64,000 nucleotides of DNA, from assembly GCA_029207755.1 (NCBI GenBank), contig JARCOQ010000008.1, positions 24,479,021 through 24,543,020 on the forward strand. Direction: 5' to 3'. This DNA comes from Chamaea fasciata (taxonomy: Eukaryota > Chordata > Aves > Passeriformes > Sylviidae). The position numbers were made by a program, and so were the translations under genes. The notes beneath the pieces are model-generated. The model was not told the DNA's origin and did no database searches. It worked only from the letters and a program-made list of their open reading frames with translations. How positions within the stretch are numbered: the first letter of the stretch is position 1; every line of letters begins with the position of its first letter. Shown in pieces: positions 13,349 to 26,530 of this stretch.

Positions 13349-16300
13349 GGTGAACCTAAATCCTGCTCTTGGATGTCAGTAGCTAGCAATTTTTGAATGA
13401 TGCTTTCTGTCCCTGGACTAAGTAGGCTTCAGAACTCATGAAGAAGTATGTGTCATCTCCCAGGCCTCTGGGTCCATACTTTTCTTCTTTGGCCAGTAAG
13501 TCCCCTAATTTCCATTGCTTGGGAAAATTAAGAAGGGCTATGCCACCATGGCAATGCAGAGTTGTACCTGTTTTTGGAAAATACATAAGCACCTAATACT
13601 AAACCTTACCAAGTCAAAGCTTGTGATGATATCCTCAGCTCTCTCCCCTTGTTGACAGATATTGGGTGTGAAATCCATTTCAATATGACTAGAGCACAAA
13701 AAAAAAAAAAAAAATTATCAGACCATGGTCAAAAGGCCCTCCTGGGGGCAAATTGAGTAGTGATCAGTGAGGAGCAACCAAAACACACCCAGGCTCAGAA
13801 GAGGCCAAGAAACCCAACCCTTAGATGTGGGTAAATCACTGCAAGGTAAAGTTATTTTAAGACCAAGCCTGAAACCATCAGAGGTGGAAAATGAAACCTT
13901 GAAAAATGAGGTCAGTGGGAAAATCCAGAGGTTCACAGCCAGCCTGTTGTCAGGGGCTAATGACCAATAGGGGTGCTAACTCATCCCTGAGAGCTGCAGA
14001 TCACCACTCATGGAAAGGAAACAGCAAGGAAAGAGATACAGAAACATCTAGAAGACTTCATAAAACACCCTAAGTACAATAAAAGATTATGGGAGAGTCA
14101 CCTCTTGCTCTGAGGAAAGAGTATAGGCAGGCTGAGTTTCTTCCCCATCCTATACCATCCCTTCCTTTAGAAGGACCTCTTGAGCAAGTTAATTCCTTCT
14201 TTCCTATCTTATTATCTGGCATGGATCTGGGACCTTCCCTTAGCTGAATTTTATTTGAGAGAATGTCTCATATCTAGTGCCTTGAAGGTCCTCCAGGTAG
14301 CTCTTTGCTTTGCCTTTCATCAGGGATCACACAGAATAGCACAGTTTGATCTGGGTCAGCCCTGAACACATTAAATTGTGAGTGTCTCTTAATGTGTTTT
14401 CTTTCAATGAGGAAACTGGGGCTTACTGTTTGGGAGGATTTCAGGGCTTTTACTGAATGAAGGACTCAGCATCTTAATAGATATGTCTGCAGGACTACAT
14501 TTACTTCATAGTCACCTAGACCATCAGGCAGCTGTATTGCTTTTTCTGTGGAATTTTGTGAAGTTAATGATGATGGGTTTTTTTGGTGGTTGTTTTTGTG
14601 GTTCTTTTTCTTGCATCCCTAAGAGAAGATGATGCTTTGCAGGAAGGATGACAATTTTGTTTGTTTGTTTTGTTTTAATTTTGAATGTCGCAGTCCACTA
14701 CTGGAAATTCTGGGTGGTAAAATAACCCTCCCTATGCTCTCACACAGTGAATCCAAAACCAAAACCCATGACTGGGAAAACTCCAGATGTTGATATGGGC
14801 CTCTGAGACTGAAAATAAGCAGTCAAAGTGTTGACTGGAAGAAGCCCTCCCTCCTGCTCTACATCCCTGAGTCACTAAGCCAGATGGGGCTGGCTTAATG
14901 CACAGAAGCTGCTGATTATCAAACCAGTGCTGTCAAGGTGGGCTGTTGAGAAGGTGGACAAAGTCTTTTTATGTGCCGCCTTTTAAAGTATTTGGAGTTC
15001 CTTTCATACCTGTGCTGCTTTCTCTGCCATGAGATAGAGCAGATCCCATTTGAAGATGCTCTCCAGCCAGCTAGCACATAATGAAAATTGTTACCAGCTT
15101 TGCAGCAGCACTGTATAAACTAATCTCATAAACAAATAACTCAAACTGATCCCAACACCACCTCAGAAAAGCACTGGAAAGTAACCTCCGTCATTCTTTC
15201 TGCATCCCTGAAATGCAATGAAGAACATCATGGGGGCTGTAACGTACAGGCTGTGAGAAAACACGTGTCTGGACCATTACAATTAAAATCCTGAATAAGA
15301 GCTGGAAGACTTGGCCTTTGAAAAGCATTCTGGCTCTGGTTTGGAATGGCTTCATCCCTAAATAAGAATTGTCCGTGCCTGGCAGTATGTAGAAATATAC
15401 TGTTCTGACTCAGGAGGCAGGAAAATAGCAGGAAATTACTCTGTTTGAAAATTGGACCATAAATTCAGATATGGCTGTTCTGATCCTGGCATGATTTGTT
15501 ACAAGTAAATCAATGTATTTTTGGCAGAGATCATGAAACAAACAACCAAAAAGAATGAGCAAGAAGGAGAGAAAAGCAGAGACTAGAAAAAAAGAGTTTT
15601 ATGGAGGAAACTAAACAAGGAGATGCCTGGTTTTGTTAACTGCATCACAGACATCAAGTCACTGGCACTCCAGCCTATTGACAGCTGCCTTCAGGCATAT
15701 TCAGCACAATCAGGTGGAAGGGGCTTGGCACAGAAGCTCTAGAGACTTGAATCCTGGTTTTGCATCTGGTCAGAATTGCCATTTGCAGCTGTCCCTGCCC
15801 TTGGCACTTTTCCTACCTTACCTCTACTTAAAGGGCAGTATTGGGCGCAATCTGGGGAAGAGACCAAAGCTACCTCAAAAACCAGAAAGCTGCACATGCA
15901 GGAGAGGCCATGCCTCTGATGCTGCGGCTCAGGGAAGCAATGCCTGGTGCAAGAACAGAAAGGCAAAGGCTTGGAACAGGGAGTGAAAGTCACTGGGACC
16001 TGGAAAAGGGGTCAGGAGCTGAGCAGCAGGCCTAGGATTCATGTGTGCATGGGCAACCAGGTGTGAAGTATCTGTAACTAAGGGCCTGGTGCCCTAACCA
16101 AAAACAGGCAAATCCCAGTACCAAAGGAATAAGGATATCCAGACTAAACAGTGCCAGAGTTGCACTGTTCTGCTCACTCTGCTCCCATTCTAAAGCCTCC
16201 TTCATCAGCTGACCAGTTATATCTCAACAGGAAACAACACTGTGGCAGGTCAGTACGCTGTGGGTATGTTATGACAGCTGGAGAGGAACTTCCTGAAAGC

Positions 16301-17682
16301 TCCATTTTGCTGGATGTAACTGGACAAACTGAGATTAGGAAATTCCCATTTATAGTCCCTGCATCTCCAGGCTGAATCCCACAACAGGAAAGCAAAGTAC
16401 CACTTAAGAAAATGTACCAAATCTGGGAGGAGACTTGGCAGAGTAAATGTTTCTGAAGATCAGATTCCAGAAATCTGTTTAAAGTAAAGTCCTAGAAAAA
16501 ATATCCAGTTCTGCTGATGAGCATCATGAAAAAGTGGCTTGTGTCACCCAGAGGGATGGGGAAGGCAAAGAAAAAGCCTAGAACATGATTTGTTTGGCAC
16601 TATCCTCGTTTCCTCTGTTGGAGCCCCACTAAAACCTGTGCAGCAGGCAGTGTTCTGTGCCTGCCTCTGTTCTCGTCACAAGTGACCTTCAGGAGCAGTG
16701 CACTTCCTGGCCTGCTGCAACACAGCCTGCAGGGGACGATGATGGAGCTGCCCTGATCCTCAGCCAGGAAATACCTGGACCAGCAACTGCTCAAAAGTGA
16801 AATTCAGAATCCAGATTCTAAGAAATTGATTACAAAGAAAAGTAAAGAAACAGCAAAATTGCTGGGGAAATTTAGGTAGGCAGAATACTATTTTCTCTCT
16901 TTGTATTTAATGAAAATACTGGGTTTAGACTGTGAAAGCAGAACATTTCTAGCAGCCACATGCAGATAGGTCTTTGCTTTTCTATACTCTCTGCTTACCA
17001 GTGTAGTCCCATGTAGCTATTTCTAGAAAAAGCCTGAAAATCCAAATTAGACCCATAGAAAGATACTTAGATTGCCTTTAGGCATTTATGCCTGAGTAAT
17101 GCAAATAACACCAAATGAGCAATAATATTTGTAACACAAGCATTTTTAAGGCAACGGCCAAGAATTACGGCAGTGGAAAGAGCTTCACAACCCTATTGTA
17201 GAAAGATGGAAAGCATTTTACCCTCTTAGAGAGCCTGTCTTTCCTCATTGATGGTCACGTCATACCCATCTTAAATAGACCCAGCAATGCTAGAGGAAAA
17301 TAAGGAAAGAACATAGCATCACAGCTGAGGTCAACATCTGGATGGACTTAGCCTTCACAAAGGAATTCACTGACTCATTGGCACATGTGAGGACTGTCAT
17401 CTCCTCTGCAGCATTTAGTCTTTAATCATGAGAACCCATTGGAGTACAGCTTGGCTTTCAGGAATATTAATGGAGAAATAATGTTATGAAAAGTGAAAAA
17501 AAGCAAGGCAGGAAAATGAGTAGTTCTGAAAAACATCAGCATTATTCCCTCCCTACACACATAACACATTCTTAAACACACAGGGAGGGAGGAGCCAAAA
17601 GACCAAAGCTGAAAACTAACAGTCACCTGCTGGATGTTTGAACAGGAATGGGATAGGAGCCCCATCTGTGCTCTCACCCTAC
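13349..17682. other. Unique non-coding stretch with a short poly-A
   Basis: A run of 17 A lies at 13698-13714, and T/G-rich patches lie around 14567-14680. The latter include TTTGTTTGTTTGTTTTG. Frames up to 117 codons (15633-15986) carry no recognised domain and are overlapped by frames on the other strand. No RNA genes or interspersed repeats are recognised. Confidence 0.55.
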
Positions 17683-17830
17683 CTGACCCTCAGAGACTCC
17701 ACCAGTGGTGCAAAAGGTTTGTGGAGTAGCTGATGTCTTCCCTGTGACCTTGGTGGGGCACAGCATGAGCTGTCCTGGCAGGATATCCGCAGGAGCTTGT
17801 TCCCACTGATCTTGGGCAGTGGTGCCCAAT
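17683..17830 (-). other. Exon-like segment (148 bp, consensus splice sites)
   Basis: On the minus strand a long pyrimidine tract made by the (GGAA)n complement ends in CACTCTCCAG, a consensus acceptor, just before 17830. A perfect donor CAG-GTAGGG ends the segment at 17683. All three minus-strand phases are open or nearly open across it, so the reading phase cannot be chosen. One phase contains DILPGQLMLCPTKVTGKTS, which I do not recognise. The length is typical for a vertebrate internal exon. Chance pairs of good splice sites are expected in a window this large, so this is only a candidate. Confidence 0.2.
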
Positions 17831-17840
17831 CTGGAGAGTG

Positions 17841-17863
17841 GGAAGGAAGGAAGGAAGGAAGGA
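17841..17863 (+). repeat. (GGAA)n short microsatellite
   Basis: Five to six GGAA units in a row are read directly. On the minus strand the tract supplies the pyrimidine run of the acceptor-like site at 17830. Confidence 0.9.
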
Positions 17864-18178
17864 GAAACAGAGTGAGAGATGATGGGCAGGGCTTTCCTGT
17901 TGCAGTTGTCTGCAAGAACATGGGCCACAGTGTGACTTCTGAACAAAACGTAGCTTGAATGAGTTGCAGTGGGCACAATGCTTTCTCTCACATACCCAGC
18001 ACACCCCTCTCCTGCCTCATCAGAGAAGATCCACGGGTAACCCAGAGCAACAGCTTTCAGATCTGTGCCAAGGCAAGCAGCTCAGTGCGGCGCTAACATG
18101 GGCCACATCCTTGCCTTGTCACTCCTTGGAGACCTTTGTCTGAATATGAAGCCCTACTGGCCAAGGATGAAGAGAAAG

Positions 18179-18211
18179 GGCTCAGAGCTGATGAACTCAG
18201 AGCTGATGAGC
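18179..18211 (+). repeat. Two-copy direct repeat (15-base unit)
   Basis: CTCAGAGCTGATGAA is followed at once by a second copy, CTCAGAGCTGATGAG. It is a small tandem duplication with no evident function. Confidence 0.85.
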
Positions 18212-21200
18212 CCCCACAAGTGCCTGGGCCCACAGTCTTTCTCTTCTGCAGGTTTTGAATGAACTTCTGAACCTCCTGAGGTTGATAGATCACAGGTGAC
18301 AAGAGGAAGTGATGGGGAATTCACTTGCTCCTGACTCTTCAGTTGCTGTTAGCCAAACAAGTGTTTTATTAAGTTCACTCCTTGTGACCAGGAGGATTTG
18401 GAAATGCCTGGTGTGATTGTTCTATTCCAGTGACCTCATGATTCACAAAGCCCCAGACTGTATTCTTCACAGAGCTAAGGAATTTCTATTGGCAGATCCT
18501 GTGAAGAAGAGTGGATGAGATCTGCTCATGTATCCCCTATTCCATGTGGGGAAGGCCTAAATAGAGAAGGAAATTTAGATTTTTACCTAATTTTGAGTAA
18601 TCAGTTCCACCATCCCCTTCTGGCATCCTGCATCTCCCAGCAGTGGTTTCAATTTATGGAGAAGGTAAATCGCTAGCTTGCTCCAATGTTTCTAGTCTGT
18701 TCCAATCTATCACCACCCTGCTCCAATCACATGTTGTTAGATGAACTTGGGAGCCATTCTCTCATCAGCGAAAGATGGCCTTTCCTGGATCATGACAATT
18801 AAAGGCATGTATAATATTCACAATAATCAGCTGAGCAATGGATCAATAGCTGACAATTTCCAGAGATTTACGAGGCAGTTTTACAGACTAAGGTTTAACT
18901 GCTACTCTAAGAAAAATCTTAACCATTTATTTCCCTTGTTCTAATAAATCCTCCCAGTCCTGGACAACCCAGAACATATCTGTGTGCACCAAGAAGGTCT
19001 CTGACATCTCATTTTAAGAACACAACAAAAAACAAGGAACAAAATGCGTCCAACTCTGTTCATTGTGAATCAGTTTTTATGTCGGGCTCTACCCAGAAAG
19101 TAGAGCTGTCTTGCAGCTGTTTCAAGCCTGTTCCTATGCCACAATACATGGCAGAGAAGGCAGTCAGGGTCCAAATACAACACTCACCCCCTGTAATGGT
19201 ACTTCTTGCTCCATGTAGAAGGTAGGAGAGCAAGGGTGAGAAACACCCTCTCAGTCTGAAAGCTGCTAAAGGTGTTAGTGGTAGGACTTAACTGTCCTGT
19301 CTGCTCATGCCACATGTTAAATTGATGGGGTTTGATTTCACTTTACAAAGTGCTCCCAGGCACCTCTGGAAATAAAAAAAAAATTAGTGGGACATAGGGG
19401 AAGGTGTTGCTATGCGTTTATGGTTGCCTAAATATGATTATGTAAGCCCTTGTCTCCTTCCTGCCTTCCAGCCTCTCTCTTCATCTCTGAGCATTTCCTG
19501 TTGTGCTGCTAATGGCACTGCCTGTTTGTCACCATTTCTACTTTCAGTATCTCTGTAACAGGACAGCAGCAGGCTGGCAGACCTGCCTACTGGGTGTCCT
19601 CTCTGTTGGGTGGTCTTTTTCTGTATCAGATGGTGCCTGGACACAACCCAGCTTATCTTTAGAGATCAACCACTATGACATACTGGGTAATTGAGAGGCA
19701 AGGGTCACATTTGCTATTTAGTTTTCCATCACAATAGAAACTGCTTTGTGATTGGTCTGTGACTGTGAAATACAACTTTTTCCTTCTGTCTCAGAATCCA
19801 TGAGCTTAGACTCCAGACTAAAATATTTACCTGTGGGATGTCACTTCAATGTTTTCACTGTGTTAGGGATAGAGCAAAGACAGTGAAACTGAGGTCTGTG
19901 ATCTCCAGAACAGAAGCTCAAAAGCCCACCCATGTAATGCTATAAAGCCTGTCTCTTATAATCAGCTCTGACATGACATGACAATAAAAGGGGGAAAAAA
20001 GGAAAGAAATAGGGAAGTTTGTCAAGGATAGGAAGTACAGACTCGTAACTGTTTTCTATTAATGATTTTGTTTTCAGTCCAAAAATCTCACCCATTAAAG
20101 CACTGATGCTTGCCATATAAGAATTAAATGTCAGAAAAACCAAACCACCCTGTAACTACAAGAGTATTTTTTTTCTCTCTTGTTGAAGTGACATATGAAT
20201 ACTGTGAGGTTACTCCTATTGTGCAACTGACACATTGTTATACCACATAGCAGGATGGAGCTGACCCTAGAAACTCCCAACACACAATAAATTGAGATCC
20301 TCTTTTGGAACTGACGCTAGCAGTATGCATCTCAGTAATGATAGCCTTTGGGCCTTGTTCTGGAGTCATAGGGAGTTTATGAGATGTTATATTCTCCCAT
20401 TTCCTCTCTGCTGAAACTTTCCTGGGAAGGTCTTCCAGCATCAGGATGTGTCACTTTCAAAAGGATGTTTGGGCAGACTCCACAGCAAAAAGAAATTCAG
20501 ACGACTGATCTGGAGCTAGGTAGGCAGAATAATGCATTATAGAGCTGCAGTTGTTCCCAGGCCTGTGCCACTGGTCTGATTTCCAGAACTGCATGTGCAA
20601 AACCTTGAGCCGCACAAACAGATTCCAATATGTTAGTCATATTGGTTGGATTTTATACACAGAATGCAAATATAATTCAGTCACATGGTTTTGCAACATA
20701 AAACATCATCCATATTGCACTTAGGTCTCAATATGGCCAGGAAATATCAAAGTAAGTACTAAAAAAACCCCCCAACATTTCAAACAGCCCAAAGCATCTG
20801 ATATTTAAAGTCAAAGATGTAGAAGGCATAGTTTGTTCCAACCCACAGTATTACACCAGGGTATGAATACCAGAACGATTTTATAACTGTAGATAAAGAA
20901 AAACACTTTGACTTTCTCTCCTCACAAAAAAATCTGAAAAAGCACACTGACTTAATTGTATGCCTTTTTAATTATTTCATGTCAGGTATATGGTGTGATT
21001 GTTGCAGATTGTTTTCAATAATGCAGCCAACATGAGGTGCAATTGTTTATAATTACATCTACAATATTGGATTGTAAATGTAATAGCCAGTCCCGCAGCA
21101 TATGAACATTCACAGAATTAGACCATAGCCCTTCGGCACAACACAGCCACCCTAGTGTGCTGAAGAAGGTCTACTGATACATTGGACCAGTCTACCTATC

Positions 21201-21884
21201 ACCTGTCCCAAAGAAGAGCAAAGATAAAAGAGGAATGCAAGACTAACTGCTCTGCAAACAAGCCAGAGACAGACTTGTTTGGAAGAGCAAAGCAGCTACA
21301 TCAAGCTACAGAATCTTTACAAATCTTTCGTTTGCTAGTGAAAATTTGAGAGATTGTCAGTCTCTCAAGCACACTTGATCTTTTGTAGAAAGAGCCACTA
21401 CATTAAAACAAGGACAGAAGTTTACTTTTTGGTAGGCAAAAAGTGGTTTGTCACTGTCTTTTGTTCTCCTGCTTCATTTTCAAGACTACACAAAAAAACC
21501 CATGCATGGTTAAGTGCAACTCCATGAGCATGACTGAGGAGGTAAAACAGAACTCCACGAATTAGAAACACATCCTGGCTGTTTGCAGATGGCAGGCTCA
21601 AAATGGATAAGAGATAATAGTACACAGCACAAGAAAATGGAGTACAGTGTTTTTGGTTGCAGACTTAGGGGGTGCTAACAGGTACATACATATATTAATC
21701 AATTTGATAAACAGTAGGACAAAAATCTATCAAAACCAAATAGATACCATTTCTGCCAAAGTGGTCTGACAAGTGGGGTATGATTGGCAAAGAAACAGAG
21801 CAAGACCAACATGGACAATCTCAGAAGCAGTGATGGAAAATCCTACTGTCCTCACTAACATATATGGCTTGCCAGAAGGAAAAG
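18212..21884. other. Unique non-coding stretch
   Basis: No recognisable gene, RNA gene or interspersed repeat. Open frames do not exceed about 70 codons. Base composition is ordinary, with short A runs near 19373. Confidence 0.6.
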
Positions 21885-21960
21885 CAAACCAAAACAACAA
21901 CAACAAAACCCACAAACCCCAAAACAAAACAGACAAACAAAACTAAACAAAACCCCCAAC
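21885..21960 (+). repeat. A/C-rich low-complexity tract
   Basis: The + strand is nearly all A and C, with irregular CAAAA and CAACAA units. It is the same type of tract as at 26234 and 29440. Confidence 0.85.
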
Positions 21961-22863
21961 AATTAGATCTTCCGGAAAAGGACAGGGATGGTCAGTATGT
22001 CTCTCCTTAGGGTTGGCATGAGCAAAAGTGCACTCCCTGGTCTTTTGAAAGCACTGTTCTCAATGTACCACCACAATCAGGGCTGGTCCTATTTCTTGTC
22101 TTTATCCATGGCCTTAACACTACTTCTTAGCCCTAAATAATTGTTTTCTGTTTAGATACATCCTTCTAGGAAAGAGGGCCTTCAGATGGGTTCATATGTT
22201 TTATTCTGCTAATAATGCAGCTTTCTGGAGTCTCTGGTTTATTATGCCTGTTTACCTTCTGATAGTTGTGTTTTCTGGCTGGCTGTCACGTGGTTTTCCT
22301 TTCTAGTTAATCTTATGGCAATGATCACTCAGATATGGAGTGTTTGTCCTCCTGGCGTTCAATAGGACTCAAAACCAAACATTTTTGCTTGTGTTTCTGG
22401 GTATGCCAGCATTTAGAAGCCAAACTCATTTAGGAGTAGCAGGCACATCCAACACGAAGCATTTCCAAATCTCTTCAAAGACCTGAATTTTCAGAGACCT
22501 CTATTCATTCTCTCTCTGCCTAGCAAGGCAAAAAATCTTAAAAATAAATAAATCTAAAAAAATCTAAAAATCCCCATACTTCTGGGAAAGCAAGCTAAAA
22601 AATTAAGAGCTATAGGTTGTAGGAGCAAGAACTAAAATAAATAGATAACCAAACATATAAACAGGTAAACATCTAAAGGCACCCAAGGAACCTTTCTGGC
22701 AGAAGTAATATTTTGTAGCAGGAAACCCTTGCTTTGCACTGGAGCAGGAAGATTTGATCTTTTGTCTGCATGTCTTTCCTCAAGGTGCATGTTACTGCCC
22801 CGGATACCCCACTGACATTTTTTAGCTCTGGAGCCCAATCACCTTTTTCCTGTTGGTTTCTTT

Positions 22864-22865
<2 letters not shown>
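21961..22865. other. Unique non-coding stretch
   Basis: No recognisable gene. An A-rich patch with AAATAAATAAATC and repeated AAAAATCTAAAAA units lies near 22540-22575. Confidence 0.6.

Positions 22866-22909
<44 letters not shown>
22866..22909. repeat. Poly-T tract (44 T)
   Basis: An uninterrupted 44-T run is followed by T/G-rich sequence to about 22960. It could be the tail of a minus-strand retrotransposed sequence, but no recognisable element body or target-site duplication was seen. Confidence 0.95.
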
Positions 22910-22910
<1 letters not shown>

Positions 22911-25900
22911 TTCGTTTGGTTGGTTATTTTTCTGTTTGTTTTGCGGTTTTTGTTTGGTTGGAGGTTTTGTGTCATGATGTTTTGCAGGTTCAGCTTGTGT
23001 ATCTCAATGAAGCCTCTAAGTTTTCTGTAGCTCCTTCAGTTCCACAGAGTGCTCTAGGAATGCTGTTAACTCAGTAAGACTTTTCCCTGACATCAACACT
23101 CAGCAATGTTGAGCTAAGAAAGCAACAGACCATGGCATCTTATTGTATTTGTCTGAGATAGGATTCAATATGAAGAATCAGCACATTGTTTCAATGTCTG
23201 CACACCAGTTAACTATTAATGAATTCACAGTCAATAAAATATACTTTCTGGGTACTATTTGGTCAACAGTTAACCTAGTAGTTATGTTTGCAAAAGAGTT
23301 TATGAACAATCCCCTGTTGCCACAACATTAATAGTTCTGGAACAATCACTTGTTAGCCTGAAACTTGCCAGAAATTTTAGGGTGGCAAAATCAAATCCTA
23401 CATGAGCAAAAGGAAGAATACAGCTTTCCAAAAATTCTGCTTCTATATTTTTGAGTCAGTACTAAAATTCATATGCATCAGTTTGGGATTAATGTTTGCC
23501 AGGGGAAGTTTATTTTGCACAAGTAATAACTGTCCTGCTTGAGGAAAGAACATGGATAGATACATCAAAATTAGGAGCACTGAAAAAAGAACCATTCTGA
23601 GGATATAATTTTTGATTTTCTTTTTTTGTACATGTACAGCTATTGGATCACTTCTGGAAGAAATTTTATGTCCGTAACTCTCAGGACTGCTTTGTCAGAC
23701 TCCACTATTCCCAAGTTTTATTTGCATGACTGCACTGCAAGTCTTCAAAATTGATTGCCTGGGTATCTCACTGGGATCTTAAAAAGCATATGACTAGATA
23801 GAGCTATAAACCAGTTTCAGTTATCAACATTACATGCACCCACATATATAGATATGGCATTACACAGTCACACACAGTCTTCAAACATTAAAATGTTAAT
23901 AATGCTGCAGTGGTTGGCATCACACTTCATGTCTAAATGCCTTAAAGATGCTCAAAAACCAGACAGCCAAACCAATAAAACCCCCACAGTTCCCTGCTTA
24001 GTAGTTTTAAAATGACTCATATTTCAGCAAAGGACTCAAAACCATCTTAGACTGAAATCAAAGCCCTCAGAGTCTGGTCCATTTTAGCCCTCGTGTTGCT
24101 TTTACATGTCCAGCTCTGTTACCCAGAAGTCATGTACACATGCATCTACATGTCGAGGTGGCACAGGAGTGGGTACAAAGCAGTTTAATGGGCTGGCTAG
24201 AAAGCTGTGATAAGGAGAGGGTATAAACAGGGGTTCTCCTGTGTTGAGGCTTTCTCTACACTAATATAGAGTGACTTGATTTTGTTTATGGTGTGGGACC
24301 TGGATTGCCCACAAAGTTCTTTTTCATGAGATGCATTTTCTCAGTCCTCTCTCATTAAAGTAAATCTGATTACACTTCAGTCTCATTTTTTAAAGAGAGG
24401 GGAGCTAGCAGGGGGAGCTGGAGCCACACACTTAGATAATTTCCATTCAAATCCAGCACAGTAGTCCTCTCAGCCAAGTCACACTTAGGGGAAGGAGACA
24501 GAGAGGAAAATGTTGTACTATTCTTTGATGGACTTCATCGGGTGGATGAAGCATGAACAATCATTCATAACCTGACAAGGCCTCAGAAAAGGCAGAATCA
24601 TGACAACATCATGTATACTTCTAACACCAGAGCAGTAGGGGATACTGTTTTGGGTTGTAGGGGTGGAAAGGGAGAGCATTTACAGCAGTGGTAACAAAGA
24701 ACAATGATTATCTCGTGGGTGGTGGTAGGTAAGGGGGGTCTGGAAGAGGACATCAGAAGAAGCTGGGAGGGATGAGGTATCCCATCCCCTCCCTGCTTCA
24801 GTCTCCATGCTGCCTGAGACATTTCAACTTTCCTTCTCCTACCAGCAAACTCTTTTCTGTGATGGGAAAGAAAGAAATCAATTGTGTTTTTAAAAGCTAC
24901 TTGGAGTCCACAAAAGGTGCATTGTTTCAAAATGGGTTGAGGGGGCTGGGTGCTTTGGGGGGAAAGAGTTGAACTTATACCATCATTTCGTCTAATTACG
25001 CCTGATGTTATTCCTGTTGTCATGTGGGTTACTACAAAGCCAACTGCCAGCTTGTGTCCCTGAGAGCAAAGACTAAACTGTTACACTTACAAGGACACAG
25101 GGCTTCTTTTCCTCTCCCTCCTCCCCCTCCCACACTGCTGCAGGCGCTGGCTCCTCCTTGGGATACCCACACGTTTGGAAGAGATGTTGGGAAATATGGG
25201 GGCAGAAACTCCCTAGGAGATACCAGCCACTTCTGCCAGTTAAGAGACAACCACTGGGCTTATCCTGTAAAACTCCAGGCACATTCTGAGAGACATCCAA
25301 CCAGACACCTAGACAGTGTCCTTTCCTTTTCTGCTTTGGACAATGCATTGCCATATCCAGTTCCCAGTTCAGGCACATTGGAACTCATCACAAAGCAAAT
25401 TATTCTGTCATCCCATGCGGCTTTCCTCTCAGACAGGTATCTTTAATAGAAGGGAAGTGGGAGGCCACCAGGGTGTTGTATATTGCCAGCAAGGAAAGGC
25501 ACAGGCCCCTGAGCAAAAAATTATAGATCACAAAATGAGAGTAGCTACAGCTATCACCAATGTAAAATCTCAGGTCCCTCAGTATGATCCACCTCCTCAT
25601 CTGAAGGGCAGATCCAGTGACCTGAGTGTGTCCTGCTGGCCACAGCCTTCATCTCATCCAGTTTGGGAGCCTTGTTGGCTTTCTAAGACACAGTCTGGCC
25701 ATGTTTAGAAAACAAGCAGAGCTTGGGCTGTCCCTAGGTCTCAGATGTACATCCATAAATGCTGCCTCCTGCCAGTCTGGCTCAGCTCAGCCCAGGAAGG
25801 GTGTATCCCAAAGGGTGCTTAGGATGAGGGAAGACTTCCAGCTCTGCCCCTGGGTTTACGATAGCCACAGCCAAAATAAACGGGGTCAGAACATGATCCT

Positions 25901-26233
25901 TTGGCAGACCCTGCCAATTCAGGCAGGGTCACACCTCAGCTGGGAATGGGTGAAAGGATAACATGATGTTAAAAGAAACTTAGAAAACCTTTGGTTTGCT
26001 TTAATTTTGTAGGCTGCACTCCCTGCCCTCTGCTGTCATCTTAGCCTGACGGACACACCATTTCATCATTGACTTGGACTGGACATTCAAAACAGAGTCT
26101 ATGTGTTTCTTCAATACTGGGGAAAAATCCCTCTCTTGAAGCACTGTGGTGCACTGTACATGCTGCCAAAGGTTCCCAAAGCCCCACAGGTCCAAGCAGG
26201 TTTTTACAATGTTCTTCCCCTGTTTGGGCATAT
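22910..26233. other. Unique non-coding stretch
   Basis: No recognisable gene. A TATAAA at 24222-24227 lies in GAGAGGGTATAAACAGGGG, but nothing else supports a promoter. Head-to-head frames of about 140 codons (24598-25023 minus and 25024-25446 plus) have no recognised domain. The minus one contains a C-x2-C pair and an HH, but the spacing does not fit a C2H2 zinc finger. Confidence 0.55.
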
Positions 26234-26530
26234 TTACAAAAAAACAAAACAACAAAAAAAATGAAACAAAACCAACAAGTGAACAAAAAACACAAAAAAC
26301 ACACACACAAAAAAAAAAAACACCCAAAAAACAAAAAACCACCCACACCTAAAAAAACACACAAGAAACCAAAAGCAAAAATCAACCAACCCAACAAAAA
26401 CAAAACAAAACCAACTAAAAAGCTCAAAAAAAAAAAACCACAAAAAAAAGAAACCGACCCAAACAACAACAACAAACTCACTAACAAACCAAAGAAGCCA
26501 CACACTCACACAAAAAGAAAGAACATAAAG
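26234..26530 (+). repeat. Long A/C-rich strand-asymmetric tract
   Basis: For about 300 bases the + strand is almost entirely A and C, with irregular units such as ACAAAAAACAC, CACACACAC, AACCAACC and AACAACAACAAAC. G and T are very rare. No constant unit length exists, so this is not a simple tandem repeat. Open frames on both strands (Lys/Pro/Thr-rich on +, Phe/Val/Leu-rich on -) are by-products of the composition. Confidence 0.9.

Noticed and set aside
14400..14450. Antisense MIR-like word ATGAGGAAACTGGGGC
   Set aside because: The match ends after about 16 bases and neither flank continues the element.
15690..15800. MIR-like words (GACTTGAATCCTGGTTTTGC)
   Set aside because: No following CCTTGGGCAAG or CTGTAAAATGG segments, so it is below what I can support.
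24598..25023. Zinc-finger-like CTFCGLQ...SHH in a 141-codon minus frame
   Set aside because: Spacing between the Cys pair and the His residues does not match C2H2 or other finger patterns.
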